In this document: positions 1 through 9,559 of the stretch, in pieces | Layout of the letters: each line of letters starts with the position of its first letter | Numbering within the stretch: position 1 is the stretch's first letter | Assembly (NCBI RefSeq): GCF_035046485.1 | Contig: NC_085137.1 | Location: forward strand, 379,874,706-379,938,705 | Length of the DNA stretch: 64,000 bases | Origin: Aedes albopictus | Lineage: Eukaryota > Arthropoda > Insecta > Diptera > Culicidae | Direction: 5' to 3' | The notes under the pieces: generated by a model | Told to the model about the DNA's origin: nothing | The model's database searches: none | What the model saw: only the letters and a program-made list of their open reading frames with translations | Translations under genes and position numbers: made by a program

Positions 1-920
1 AACCTAAGGCCATGGCACGAGTGGAAAATTGGATCGAATTCTGGGGATGCTTTGAGCGTGATTGAATCCCAAAAGCGAAGAACCCCTCATTCTCAACAGC
101 GCAGCGCACCCGCCGCATCTCCAGTCTCCACTACTAGATGTAGATTAGTTCTCGGAACGAGCTCATCCCCGGACTCAGCAGGGTCAGAAGGAGGATTTTT
201 TCCCTCGAATTGGATGGATTGAAATTTCGGGTCCGTACTCCGTCTACAGCACACGCGTTCATTGCACTGCACTACCTACGACTTGCTCTGGCTCTGGCCG
301 TGGCTGCTTGGAGGAGATGCGTTCGCCTTTGACGATGATCGAAGGGTGAAGCGTGGTGAGGTAACGACAGGGCAAACCGAAGAGAAAACCGGAGTGAGTG
401 TTGTGTTGTTAGTTTGGGCATTAGGCGAGCGCCGCCGCCGCCGAGCCGAACTATCGAACTTTGTGTGTTCTTCGTCATAGGCGTCGTAGTCACCATCGTC
501 GTCTCTCTTCAGTAGAGAGTGTGCAGACGAGGGTGAAAAAGTGTGAAAAATAGACGGCAGATAATCAATTGAGTGGAGTGTACTGGCTGGGGAGATGACA
601 CGAAACGATAAGGGGGAAGGGCTAATGAACTCCGGAGGTATCATTAATCTTGGTGGAATGGATTTTCAGCTTTCGAAGGATGGTTTCTTCGGATTTTTTT
701 TTTGGTTCGATCGGGGATTTCATTTTGAGCGATGGACGAAGACGACGTCGGGGTGATGGGAGTTTTTGTGTGGTTGCTGGGAGTTGAAAGATGGTAGTGA
801 TGGAGATTATGTAACGAATGGAACGAAATTTGTAGCTCATTAGGAAGATGCTTGGATTTTGGTGTTCAATATGTAAATGGCATACAAGATTTTCGGGCAA
901 GCTTCTAGAATTATGTTACT
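1..920. other. GC-rich unique stretch, no gene supported
   Basis: The first 560 bases are clearly more GC-rich than the rest of the window and do not resemble the repeats found elsewhere in it. Short ORFs overlap on both strands, but none has a recognisable domain and none shows a convincing splice pattern. The composition (GTGAAAAAGTGTGAAAA near 530-550, CGCC and GTCGTC runs) would fit the promoter or 5' untranslated exon of a gene lying mostly outside the window. That is inference only. Confidence 0.3.
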
Positions 921-923
921 CTT

Positions 924-1065
924 GGTGTAACGTCATCACTGGGACAAAGCCTGATACCAGCTTGAGTACTTTAACAGTTTTAACTGAAAGCATCCTCTGC
1001 CAATGACTATTTTGCAGATACTCTATGCTCAAGGAAATCAAGAAGAATTCCTTTACGAAAACTTC
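924..1065 (-). mobile_element. Degraded Feilai-like SINE remnant
   Basis: This stretch aligns, with many substitutions and small gaps, to the 3' two thirds of the SINE at 59926-60203 in the same orientation. Shared words include GGGACAAAGCCTG, CCTCTGCCAATGAC and ATACTCTATGC. The tRNA-like head with A and B boxes is missing, so this is an old 5'-truncated copy. Confidence 0.7.
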
Positions 1066-1089
1066 CTGAACCTAACCTCCTGAAGCTAA

Positions 1090-1310
1090 CATTGATTTGT
1101 TATATCTCTGGATGCAATGAACCGAATGTAATGAAATGTTGACTCTTTATTGTCTAAGTTTTGACGTAACTAAAATTGTTAACACGGAAGAATGTTATGG
1201 AGATGACATTATTTTTCTAATATACCATCAAATTAGTAAAAAATTCAACATCGTGTCAAAATTCGAGATAGTAATAATAGTTCAACATAAATATATTCGA
1301 AAGCAAATAA
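1090..1310 (+). repeat. Diverged relative of the MITE at 55782-56705
   Basis: The words TGTTATATCTC.GGAT.CAATGAACCGAATG and the following TTTTTCTAATATA segment match about 56008-56190 in the same order, with roughly one mismatch in four or five. This looks like an internal fragment of that TA-flanked family without its terminal repeats, so it is an older or non-autonomous relative. Confidence 0.55.
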
Positions 1311-2174
1311 CAAAATAACCGGCAATGAAAGGAAAAAAAATAATGTGATTATATATATTTTGATAAGAAAAGGTGATCACAACCCGAGTAGTGAAAAAAA
1401 CTCAATGATTGCATATTTTGATATGAAGATCGAAACGAGATATTGGTTCAATTGATATAAATGGTAAATGTTCTGAACATATTGTATAAAATCTACTTGT
1501 GGAACATCACCTTATTACACCGTGTCCAATAAGTTCTCATACAAAATACAAATTCCGAAAATATTATTTTATTTAACATGTATGATTCATATTTTCAAAG
1601 TAAATGCGTGTATTGAAAGGCCACATAATACTGATTAAATAAAGCATACGATTCAGAATAACTTTATTTTCTATTTGTTTTTATAAGCCTAACAGTACAC
1701 TTCCGTTTTCTGAAGTGCGTTTTCTCCGGCACGCAAGAAAAATATCCGAAAAGTTTTTCATTCTACGGTAGTGAAATAGAGTCCATAAGGATAAATTTTG
1801 AGTTTGTATCCCAAGTTATGTACCAAATGGATATACTAAGGCTAAAATAATACAGTTTTAGTGGTGATATGGTAAGAAATTTGGAAGTAAACTCAACTTG
1901 GACTGATTTTCATGCAGATAACCGTTATATCAAAGATAAACATCATAAAACGCCAATTTTGGACAAAATTTACCACAATAGGAATACAAGCATGTTTTAC
2001 AAGTGAGAATGGTGTGAATCAACCAGATAAGATGCACCCATGCTTGTTTAACACAACAAATCTCATTGAAACGGGTAAATGGACGTTTTTTTTTTTTTAA
2101 ATTTATGTTTTATTTTGTACAAAATAAAACGGCTTCGTATTTTACCAATACAGGTTCTCTTATTTTTTTTCTCT

Positions 2175-2201
2175 TCTGGTCATAGTTGCTACTAGCAATG
2201 G
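2175..2201 (+). repeat. 27-bp direct repeat, left copy
   Basis: The 27 bases starting TCTGGTCATAGTTGC recur identically at 3149-3175. The pair brackets about 950 bp that include the tandem promoter-like tracts. It could be a long target duplication of an insertion or the scar of a local duplication. The right copy is preceded by four units of GCTCAT (about 3127-3149). Confidence 0.6.
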
Positions 2202-2202
2202 A

Positions 2203-2376
2203 GTGTGCGGTAGTTCGGCAGCAGCAAAGTTTCGCGCGCTCGCTTTGCTAGATTTTTGCGATTTTTTTTCCTCTTCCCTCTGTGGGGCTCCGACGACGGG
2301 ACGCCAAGCAGTCAGAAGTGTGCGGTAGTTCGGCAGCAGTAAAGTTTCGCGCGCTCGCTTTGCTAGATTTTTGCGA
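2203..2376 (+). repeat. 59-bp direct repeat pair (A)
   Basis: The unit at 2203-2261 (starting GTGTGCGGTAGTTCGGCAGC) is repeated at 2318-2376 with one visible mismatch, separated by 56 bp of GC-rich spacer. The second unit is preceded by GTCAGA, which is initiator-like. The reading as a transposon or gene promoter is inference. Confidence 0.75.
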
Positions 2377-2378
2377 GA

Positions 2379-2562
2379 GTGAGTTTTTGGAGGCAAAGTG
2401 TACAGGCCGCGTTTTCATCCGGTCGTCGTCGTCGTCTATTTGACTGCTCATCTTCGTACGGGGCGATTTAGTGAGTTTTTGGAGGCAAAGTGTACAGGTC
2501 GCGTTTTCATTCGGTCGTCGTCGTCGTCTATTTGACTGCTCATCTTCGTACGGGGCGATTTA
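2379..2562 (+). repeat. 92-bp tandem dimer (B), promoter-like
   Basis: Two 92-bp units, 2379-2470 and 2471-2562, lie exactly head to tail with two C/T mismatches between them. Each contains a run of GTC triplets (CGGTCGTCGTCGTCGTC) and ends GGGGCGATTTA. The unit is GC-rich against an AT-rich background. Tandem GC-rich monomers are typical of 5' untranslated promoter regions in some insect LINEs, but no LINE ORF follows, so identity is open. Confidence 0.75.
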
Positions 2563-3449
2563 TGATACGATAAATGCAACAAACAACATTTTTTGCGATT
2601 TTAGTCAACAGACATTGAAATGTTCGTCACGTCAAGTGTCGGCCCAAGTTCCAAAGCCACGTTGGTTCAAATCACTTTATTTTCTCTTTCGTTAATTTTC
2701 GCACTTCGAAAACTATCTGAATGGTTCGTCATCTTCGATGTCGGCATGTGTTTTGTTTTAGTCCAAATGAAAATAAGTGGTTTGATATTAATAGGGTTGC
2801 ATGAATCACTCCACTTACCAAAGTGAACTCATATCATGCGCCCTTTCCCCTCCCCACTAACAAAAAGTCCTTTCCATGACAGACGTGGAGACGCAGAGGC
2901 GATCTCGGTCTTTAGTAAGCAACGCACGTCATAATAACATTCCTTTCCTTCCTCGATGACCGTAAGGACGTGGCCGGCGCCGTTATTGACCTAATAAAGT
3001 TTGGAATTCTCGAAGATGCACATTGAGGACGGTAAGCTACTCCCAAGCTCCGTCTGTTGATTCCTTGTGCAACTTCGATTGTTCTGGTCAAGCACGGAGT
3101 AGCAACTACGAATAGTACGGTCATCTATGCTCATGCTCATGCTCATGCTCTGGTCATAGTTGCTACTAGCAATGGGGAGGACAGAAACCGAATTTGTTTC
3201 AACTTAAAACCATTACTCGTTAAAGTACGACGAAATACCAATGAAATGACGTGCGTGCCAGCTGAAGTGGACTTACGACACATAAGCAATCAGCAGAGAA
3301 GGATAAAGGACAGTTGGTTCCGAAACATATGCTGTATTAGATGTATGTTAGTTAGCCTTTCAATAAATGTGTTTACCTTGAGGATCCTGATTACAGGTGT
3401 GAAATGAATTGACTTTGATTTTGTATGAGAACTTATTGGACACGGTGTA

Positions 3450-4229
3450 TATAATCAAACCATATACAATGCTGTCATGGTGAAATAAGAGCTAGTTCCA
3501 AAGATGCCAGATGAAAAATCTGTATCACTCATTTAAAAAATCTGTATCCCATACAAAATTTGCGAGAAATATATGTATCCCATACAAAAATAAAATGGCC
3601 CCTCTAACTCAAAAACACAGCGCAACAGTTTGTTTTGTCTCAAGAGCAAGCTTATGTGTCTCTGACTTGGTCTCTGACAGATTTTGGGCCGCTGAATCCG
3701 TATCCGGGCTCAGACTTCCTTCACGTCACAATTTTGAGCTGTACCTTAATTTATAGTGTAAAATATGCGGTTTTGGGCTTTAATGGCCAATATTGCAAAC
3801 CATTATGCATGGAAATATTTTTGAAGCAATCAAAGGGTTTTGCTGTGGAATCTGTATTTCATATAAAACGAAATCTGTATGAAAACCCAAAAGTCTTTAT
3901 AATAAGGAAAAATCTGTATATATGGCATCCCTGCTGGTTATCCAAGGTTTCCAAATTTCAGCGCCCCATATACTGGTACACTAGGCCGTGTCGATTTTGG
4001 CAAAATTTCGAATACACAATTCCGAATAGTCACAAATGGTTGCAAATGGACCCAAATAAAGCCCTGCAAAATAAAAAAAGTCTAAAAAATCGATAAGATA
4101 GTCCGCAACCGACTTGAAGTTTTATATTGAAACTTTAATTTTTCAGTATGGGGAAATGAAATTCGCTATTGCGCCTGATGAAGAAGTATTCCGGGTTCTC
4201 CTTCCGTGCATTCACGAAATTTGTATTGA
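3450..4229. other. No gene; AT-rich intergenic DNA
   Basis: The only pattern I see is a short recurring phrase, ATCTGTATCCCATACAAAA, at about 3538-3590, with ATCTGTAT...AAAA variants again near 3848-3920. This looks like decayed repeat DNA. The ORFs here have no recognisable content. Confidence 0.4.
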
Positions 4230-4935
4230 TCGCGGAAAGGACATTCTTACTGGAATTCCCTTTACGAGTTTTTCAAGAATTCTTCTTGAAATTTCTAGAA
4301 AATTCCCTAGGATTACCTTCAGGGACACCGCCCGAGAACTCTTATTGGAATGTTTACAGAAAAATGATTTCAAATGATTTTTGCAAGAATTCTTCTGAAG
4401 ATTCCTCGTAGTATCCCTTCGAAATGTATCCCAGTCTATGGGTGTCTTTGAAAATTCCTCCAAGGATTCTTCTAAATATCCTTTCAGGCATTCCTATAGG
4501 ATTGTTTTTTGGCACTTCTTCTAAAGTTTCCCAAAAAACGTCTCTAAAGATTAATCTTGAAACTGGCCCACAGGTTTCTTCCGAAATTTCTTCTGGGATT
4601 TTTCAAGGGATTCTATAGGAAATTGATTTAAGGATTACGTAAGTACACACTTGTATTATTTCATGTTTAACTTCAAACATTTCGGAAGGAATTCCTCTAA
4701 TATCAAAAATTGTCATATTTTTTTTCAGAAAATATCCTTTGGGATTTCACAGAAAATTCTCAATAAATTCTTCTAGGAACTTCTCCAGGGGGTTTTCCAG
4801 AAATTCCTCCATAAGTTTCTTAAAAACATGCAATTCCAAGAGATTTTCTTCACAAAGATTCGGAGATTCTTTCAGAAATTTCTCTACGGTTTTCCGTTCT
4901 TTCTTCCTCATCTTTAGAGCTTTTTAACCACTGCG
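4230..4935. repeat. Degenerate TTCCTCCAGGAATTC-type repeat block
   Basis: The sequence is a string of loosely related words such as TTCTTCTGGAATTCC, TTCCTCCA and AAATTTCTTC, spaced roughly 20-30 bases apart. The strand is pyrimidine-rich. It has no fixed period that I can read by eye. The same vocabulary recurs in blocks across the window in both orientations. The short ORFs inside it are by-products of composition. Confidence 0.7.
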
Positions 4936-4989
4936 TCCATTATTTAGGAATATTGTGGTATGACCCATATTTAATTTGGTGCTAATCGA

Positions 4990-5575
4990 TTATCCTGTCA
5001 CAATTGAGCTGTGATGGACATTGGTTGATATAATACTGGCTCCCAACTAGGCACAACTCGTTTTATAAAGTCTATTATCCTGTTAGGATCACTTTGCCAA
5101 ACTTCCAAGGGCTCTAATAACTCTTTTTCAAATATTAACAATCTTTGATTGGATAGCTCTCCACAGCTGCAGAGTAAATGTTCAGCGGTTTCGTTTTCAA
5201 GATGGCAAAAACGACACTCAGATGATTGGATTTTTCCAATCTTGTGTAGATGGTACCTACTGGGGCAGTGACCGGTCATTAGGCCCGTTATTACCCTCAG
5301 GTATGTATGTGGAGCGGATCTGGTGTGATGGTTAAAGCACGTGACTATCACGCCGAGGATCTGGGATCGAATTTCACTCTCGACGAACTCACAAAATGTG
5401 AGTTCTTCCTTCGGAAGGGAAGTAAAGCGTGGGTCTCGAGATGAACTAGCCAAGGGCTAAAAATCTCGTTAATACAGAAACAAAAATTTAGTATGGTCCT
5501 GGCTTTTTCAGCACTATGTCTTATAAATCTTTTTGCTTGTCTGGATGTATCCGTGGCATTCCAATTGGTTTCAGT
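4990..5575 (-). pseudogene. 3' fragment of a LINE (Jockey/LOA-like), SINE-interrupted
   Basis: Read on the minus strand, 5575-5496 encodes a segment like NWNATDTSRQAKRF. After a SINE insertion the frame resumes with YLRVITGLMTGHCP and a Cys/His knuckle (CRFCHLENETAEHLLCSC). Downstream of RNase H, Jockey/LOA-group LINEs end this way: the Arg-rich GHCP region followed by a CCHC knuckle. Reverse transcriptase and endonuclease are absent, so this is a 5'-truncated dead copy. The first 48 residues of the apparent ORF at 4998-5453 are antisense SINE sequence and not LINE protein. Confidence 0.75.
5310..5490 (+). mobile_element. tRNA-derived SINE, copy 1
   Basis: It starts TGGAGCGGATCTGGTGTGAT and carries a tRNA-like head: an A-box-like GATGGTTAAAGCACGTG and a B-box-like GGGATCGAATTTC. 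The tail reads GCCAAGGGCTAAAAATCTCG. It is about 85-90% like the copy at 21214-21393. It interrupts the LINE fragment. GTATG flanks it on both sides (5305-5309 and 5491-5495), a possible remnant of a target duplication. RNA polymerase III transcription is expected for the class and not shown here. Confidence 0.75.
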
Positions 5576-5589
5576 TTTCCGTTAGAAAT

Positions 5590-5766
5590 ACAGATTATTT
5601 TCCAGAAATATTACCAGGAAATGATTGCTTGAATTTTTCCAGAGGTTACTCTGGTATTGCTCCATTTATTCAGGGATTTTCTCGGACATATATTTGGAAA
5701 CTCTTCTAGAAAATTTTCAAGAATTGTTTCTGTGAGTTCCTGCACAGGTTTCTCCAGTAGTTTTTT
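5590..5766. repeat. Degenerate repeat, left part of the Penelope target
   Basis: Pyrimidine-rich TTCTCCAG/AAATTTTC words continue, after the 9.1-kb Penelope insertion, at 14911 onward. The insertion therefore split one repeat block. Confidence 0.6.
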
Positions 5767-6214
5767 TTGCTGTTGGGAATCGACTGTAATCTTGACTCTA
5801 TAGATTAACGGCTACGCAGTCTTAGGGTTCAAAAAACGAGTTTTATTATTCACCCGACGTTTCGACACGGGGATAGTGTCTTCCTCAGGGGGAAACTGTA
5901 ATTGGTACTTGACTTTAAACAGAGTTGTCTTTACAAAATTTGTCTGATTACTTACATAAATATTAACGTTTTTGGTCAAATGTTTTGTCTAACTTTAACT
6001 GTCTCGTTTTGTGTCGTTTTTGGTACATGCTGTAAGGTGGGTGTGTTTTAAATTAATTTTGTCATTTAGAAGTTTTAACTGTAAAATACCTTACACTTCG
6101 AAATCACTTAAACAGTTCAACGGTTTTTTGGCAATGGCGCAAATTTTCCCTCTTTAGCATACCCCCTTATTCGGAACTTTCATTTTGGTAGCTGTAATGC
6201 CCTATCGGAATAAT
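5767..6214 (-). repeat. 3' pseudo-LTR of Penelope unit 1
   Basis: The 448 bp downstream of the stop codon are repeated at 9112-9559 with an offset of 3345 and no mismatch seen. Together the two flank the intact ORF like LTRs, which arises from the tandem arrangement. It contains a hammerhead-like core at 5856-5888. Confidence 0.85.
5856..5888 (-). ncRNA. Hammerhead-ribozyme-like motif, unit 1
   Basis: On the minus strand the core reads CTGAGGA, then a hairpin with GACAC and GTGTC arms and a 7-nt loop, then GAAAC and GTC. This is the order of conserved boxes in a type I hammerhead (CUGANGA, helix II, GAAA, short helix III, NUH). One extra A sits between CTGAGGA and helix II, and helix III would be only AC/GT, so cleavage may need a dimer or may be lost. 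Hammerheads have been reported in Penelope-like elements. Activity here is inference. Confidence 0.55.
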
Positions 6215-9103
6215 CTAACTTTCGTCTAAATGGTCTTCGCTTCTAATTTTGTTGTGTCTGTCAATATTCTTTATACTGTGTAGTACACCTGCATATGTCG
6301 TACTTAGCCTGTCTATGTCTGTTCGTTTGTTGACTGTGTGTTCCGTGTTGGTAATATGACACATTTCGAGGAAAGGGAGTGTGGATTGTTTATTGCTGTG
6401 ATCTATAATCTGTGTCTGGTCTAGGTTAAATCTATGGTTATGGTCTACGCAGTGTTGTATGAGTGCGGTTGTCGCTTCAACTAGTGCATTCGTTGCTGTG
6501 TCAGTATTTGTGTTGTCATTAATCATTTTTTCCAGTTTGTTTACGTTTGATCTGTGTCCAGCTAATCTTCGGTGCAAATTATTCCTAGTCATACCTATAT
6601 AGCAATTATTGCAGTCATTACAGGGAATTTTGTAAATAACGTTACTAATTTCTTCCTTTCTTTTAGGGTACTTAACTATGGTGTGAAGTTCATTGATTGT
6701 ACGTTGCTGTCTGGTCGTTATGGAGATATCTGGATAGTCTTTGGCTAGGATCTTAGCTATTCGTTGTGATAGAGTTGGTATGTAGGGAAGTGATCTGTAT
6801 GTTTTTTCTTGTCTTGTTTCAGGTGGATCTTCGTGTACTTGCATGTTGGCGTCATGGATGGATCCTGTGGTTGTTTGATGATCGGTGCATGGTTCAGTTG
6901 GTGGATTAGTTGCTTGGTGGATTTCGATTTCGTCAATGTTGGCTCTGGATGTCGTCTGTGTGTGGGATCTGTGCAGTGCTGGGCTAATTGATGATTGCGG
7001 TGGCGGTTGACTGTGCGTGTTTCTGACGGTGGTGGTGGCGGCTGGTGGCGGTGGGGGTTGAGCGGGTGTGGGTGATTGCTGGCACGATGGTCGGCTGGGG
7101 GGGTTGGGCGGTGGATCGTCAGCCTGGCGGTTGTTGACGATCGACGGAGTTGGGTGGGTTTTTGTGGTGTACAGCTGCAGTAGTCGGTTAATTAACTGTT
7201 TTGGATATCCATTCTTGCGGAGGTGTTGATGGATTATTGTCGTTATTTCATCCATGGATTTGTTTTGTGTGAGTGAGCAAACCCTATGAATGAAATTTTT
7301 CGCCACATTCATTTTGTGTTTCGGCTGATGGAACGACTTGTAATTCAGCATTCTCCCTGAAGCGATGGGCTTGGCGTACCATTCCGTCGTTAAGGTCTGG
7401 TCCGGGTTTCTTATGACGGTCATGTCCAAAAACGCAAGTTTGCCATCCTGTTCGGTCTCAATGGTGAACTGCAGCCTAGGTTCTACGCCATTGAATGCGT
7501 CGAGCACCTGCTGCTCAGTGTTCCGCGGGATTACCATAAAGATATCGTCCACGTATTTCCAAAAGATTGTAGTCTCGAAAGGTAGAGAGCTCATAGCTTT
7601 AGTAATGACTGAGTCTAGGACGATATCTGCAGCAATTGGCGAGAGTGGGCTTCCCATGGCTGTTCCATATGTTTGTTTAAAGAATTGTCCTTCAAAGCAG
7701 AAGTAGCTCGCCCCCATGCAATACTCCACTATTTCCAAGAATAGATCCAGGTTGATTTCTGTTGTCACTTCGTTCCACCGTTCAATTATGTTCCTAATGA
7801 CCAGGTGCCGTGGTACATTGGTGAACAGTGAAGTGACATCGAGGGAAATCATTATGTAGCCTTCGGGAATTTTGAAACCGTTAACTTCCTTGCAGAAATC
7901 GAACGAGCTGTATGTGCTGTACTGACTGCGAAGTGATGATTGGAGGATGTTAGCAACATACCTAGCCAGCTTGTATGTTGGGGCAGTTATGTTGGGGATT
8001 ACCGGACGGAGTGGAAGGTTTTGTTTGTGGGACTTTGGCTGGCCGTATATCCTAGGGCAAATAGCGTTGTTTGAGGCCAGTTCGCGAGCCGTTCTGTAGT
8101 CAATAAGCTTCAGGTTTTGAAGTCTTTTGACTATGCTGTTGTTCCCCTTTTGGTAACTAGATGTGGGGTCTGCTCGTACCTTTTGGTATGTTGTTGTGTC
8201 GCTCACCAATGCTCGCATTTTTTGGTCATAATCCTCCCGCATCATGATGACGGTCCTGTTACCTTTGTCGGCAGACAAGACGCAGATCTCGGGGTGTTCT
8301 CGTAGATAGCTTTTTGTCTCATTGGAAGCAGCTACGCAAAACTTGGTCGTGGGATCACGCACCTCCACCATCGAGTGAAAACCGTGAATGAAATTTAACG
8401 TTACATTCACGATTCTACAACGGTTTCTGTCCTGCACGTCCTTGTCGGTATTGGTGAGCAAGACTCCTTCCACATCAGCAAAAAGGTGGTAGAATGGTAC
8501 TTGCGCTAGCGATGTAGTGGGTAGTGCGAATCTAGGACCAAGACTCAGTAAGTGCAGAACGTTCGCCGGCACCTCTAACTCCGTCGCGTTGAGGATTGCG
8601 TGTTCGTTGTATGTGGGCTCCTCGTTGCTGTTTGGAGTTTGCAGCATGTTTGTGAGCTTTCTTGCTGTGCGCCCGTTCTGCCGATTCAACCAGTTGTTGT
8701 ATGCCATCCGCTGGGTAGACAGGTACTCGTCCGTCACGCTTTCACTGGTTAGGGTTTGAATGTGGCATTTGATGGTATTCAGCTCCTGCGTGATCTGCTG
8801 CATCTTGTAGAAGGTCTGTTTGATTTCCAGGTTCAGGATGGCCTTTTTGAATCGGTTGATAGTCCTGTCGATCTTATTGATATACGGCCCGTTGTCCGCT
8901 AAAAGCTCGTGCACACACTTGAAAGAGTTGACGATGTGTGCGGGGAAAACGCCTTGTCGCCTGCACCGGATGAGGAATGATTTCCGGTTTTCTAGGTTTG
9001 CCAGTTTTCTGTTGCCGGACGCGTACTTTTTCATTGCGTCCACTGTAAGGTGACCGAAGTTTTCATCAATGTACCGGAAAAAGGAGTGCTGTATAGCTGC
9101 CAT
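6215..9103 (-). CDS. Penelope-like polyprotein: RT plus GIY-YIG endonuclease
   Basis: The ORF has 962 residues, begins with ATG and is uninterrupted. The N-terminal region (about 250-300) contains SADKGNRTVIM, a Penelope hallmark before the fingers of the RT. The reverse transcriptase spans roughly 310-600: SLDVTSLFTNVP is motif A-like, GTAMGSPLSPIAAD is motif B, and KYVDDIF (YVDD at 517-520) holds the catalytic aspartates. A Pro-rich linker follows at about 680-730. The C-terminus from about 820 is a GIY-YIG nuclease: VIYKIPCNDCNNCYIGM, with Cys residues between the two tyrosine motifs as in many Penelope proteins, then a downstream Arg/His stretch. Expected role: endonucleolytic nick and target-primed reverse transcription in the nucleus. 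Only 8 nt separate the ATG from the tandem unit's pseudo-LTR, so that unit would supply the promoter. The copy looks capable of coding for both activities. Confidence 0.95.
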   Translation of the reverse strand: MAAIQHSFFRYIDENFGHLTVDAMKKYASGNRKLANLENRKSFLIRCRRQGVFPAHIVNSFKCVHELLADNGPYINKIDRTINRFKKAILNLEIKQTFYKMQQITQELNTIKCHIQTLTSESVTDEYLSTQRMAYNNWLNRQNGRTARKLTNMLQTPNSNEEPTYNEHAILNATELEVPANVLHLLSLGPRFALPTTSLAQVPFYHLFADVEGVLLTNTDKDVQDRNRCRIVNVTLNFIHGFHSMVEVRDPTTKFCVAASNETKSYLREHPEICVLSADKGNRTVIMMREDYDQKMRALVSDTTTYQKVRADPTSSYQKGNNSIVKRLQNLKLIDYRTARELASNNAICPRIYGQPKSHKQNLPLRPVIPNITAPTYKLARYVANILQSSLRSQYSTYSSFDFCKEVNGFKIPEGYIMISLDVTSLFTNVPRHLVIRNIIERWNEVTTEINLDLFLEIVEYCMGASYFCFEGQFFKQTYGTAMGSPLSPIAADIVLDSVITKAMSSLPFETTIFWKYVDDIFMVIPRNTEQQVLDAFNGVEPRLQFTIETEQDGKLAFLDMTVIRNPDQTLTTEWYAKPIASGRMLNYKSFHQPKHKMNVAKNFIHRVCSLTQNKSMDEITTIIHQHLRKNGYPKQLINRLLQLYTTKTHPTPSIVNNRQADDPPPNPPSRPSCQQSPTPAQPPPPPAATTTVRNTHSQPPPQSSISPALHRSHTQTTSRANIDEIEIHQATNPPTEPCTDHQTTTGSIHDANMQVHEDPPETRQEKTYRSLPYIPTLSQRIAKILAKDYPDISITTRQQRTINELHTIVKYPKRKEEISNVIYKIPCNDCNNCYIGMTRNNLHRRLAGHRSNVNKLEKMINDNTNTDTATNALVEATTALIQHCVDHNHRFNLDQTQIIDHSNKQSTLPFLEMCHITNTEHTVNKRTDIDRLSTTYAGVLHSIKNIDRHNKIRSEDHLDES

Positions 9104-9111
9104 TGAGAATA

Positions 9112-9559
9112 TTGCTGTTGGGAATCGACTGTAATCTTGACTCTATAGATTAACGGCTACGCAGTCTTAGGGTTCAAAAAACGAGTTTTATTATTCACCC
9201 GACGTTTCGACACGGGGATAGTGTCTTCCTCAGGGGGAAACTGTAATTGGTACTTGACTTTAAACAGAGTTGTCTTTACAAAATTTGTCTGATTACTTAC
9301 ATAAATATTAACGTTTTTGGTCAAATGTTTTGTCTAACTTTAACTGTCTCGTTTTGTGTCGTTTTTGGTACATGCTGTAAGGTGGGTGTGTTTTAAATTA
9401 ATTTTGTCATTTAGAAGTTTTAACTGTAAAATACCTTACACTTCGAAATCACTTAAACAGTTCAACGGTTTTTTGGCAATGGCGCAAATTTTCCCTCTTT
9501 AGCATACCCCCTTATTCGGAACTTTCATTTTGGTAGCTGTAATGCCCTATCGGAATAAT
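9112..9559 (-). repeat. Pseudo-LTR of unit 2, 5' to the intact ORF
   Basis: Same sequence as 5767-6214. In the minus orientation it is both the 3' region of unit 2 and the immediate 5' flank of the intact ORF of unit 1, the usual promoter position in tandem Penelope copies. No TATA box is evident. Confidence 0.8.
9201..9233 (-). ncRNA. Hammerhead-ribozyme-like motif, unit 2
   Basis: Identical to the motif at 5856-5888. It lies between unit 2 and unit 1, so a tandem transcript would contain two motifs 3345 nt apart, and self-cleavage would release a unit-length RNA if the motif is active. Confidence 0.55.

Larger units (their letters stand above)
1518..3447. mobile_element. 1.9-kb TIR element, Tc1/mariner-like ends
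   Basis: The left end begins CACCGTGTCCAATAAGTTCT and continues about 10 further bases. The right end is its reverse complement with no mismatch over about 30 bp. Weaker inverted similarity continues to about 110 bp inward (the ATTGAAAGGC word at 1613 and its mate near 3355). A TA dinucleotide flanks both ends (1516-1517 and 3448-3449), as expected for Tc1/mariner-type target duplication. No transposase ORF is readable inside, so it is non-autonomous or decayed. It contains the duplicated promoter-like tracts at 2203-2562 and a 24-bp perfect palindrome centred on GTAC at 2107-2130. Confidence 0.7.

Noticed and set aside
262..900. Short ORFs on both strands at the left edge
   Set aside because: They start at non-ATG codons or overlap in conflicting frames, and no domain or splice signal supports any one of them.
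2203..2562. Pair of retroviral-type LTRs
   Set aside because: The repeats are only 59 and 92 bp, adjacent, without TG..CA ends, primer site or gag/pol.
6809..9053. Plus-strand ORFs (60-113 residues) across Penelope unit 1, repeated at 10154-11650 and 11936-13886
   Set aside because: They are exact antisense shadows of the RT/GIY-YIG ORF and recur in all three copies for that reason.
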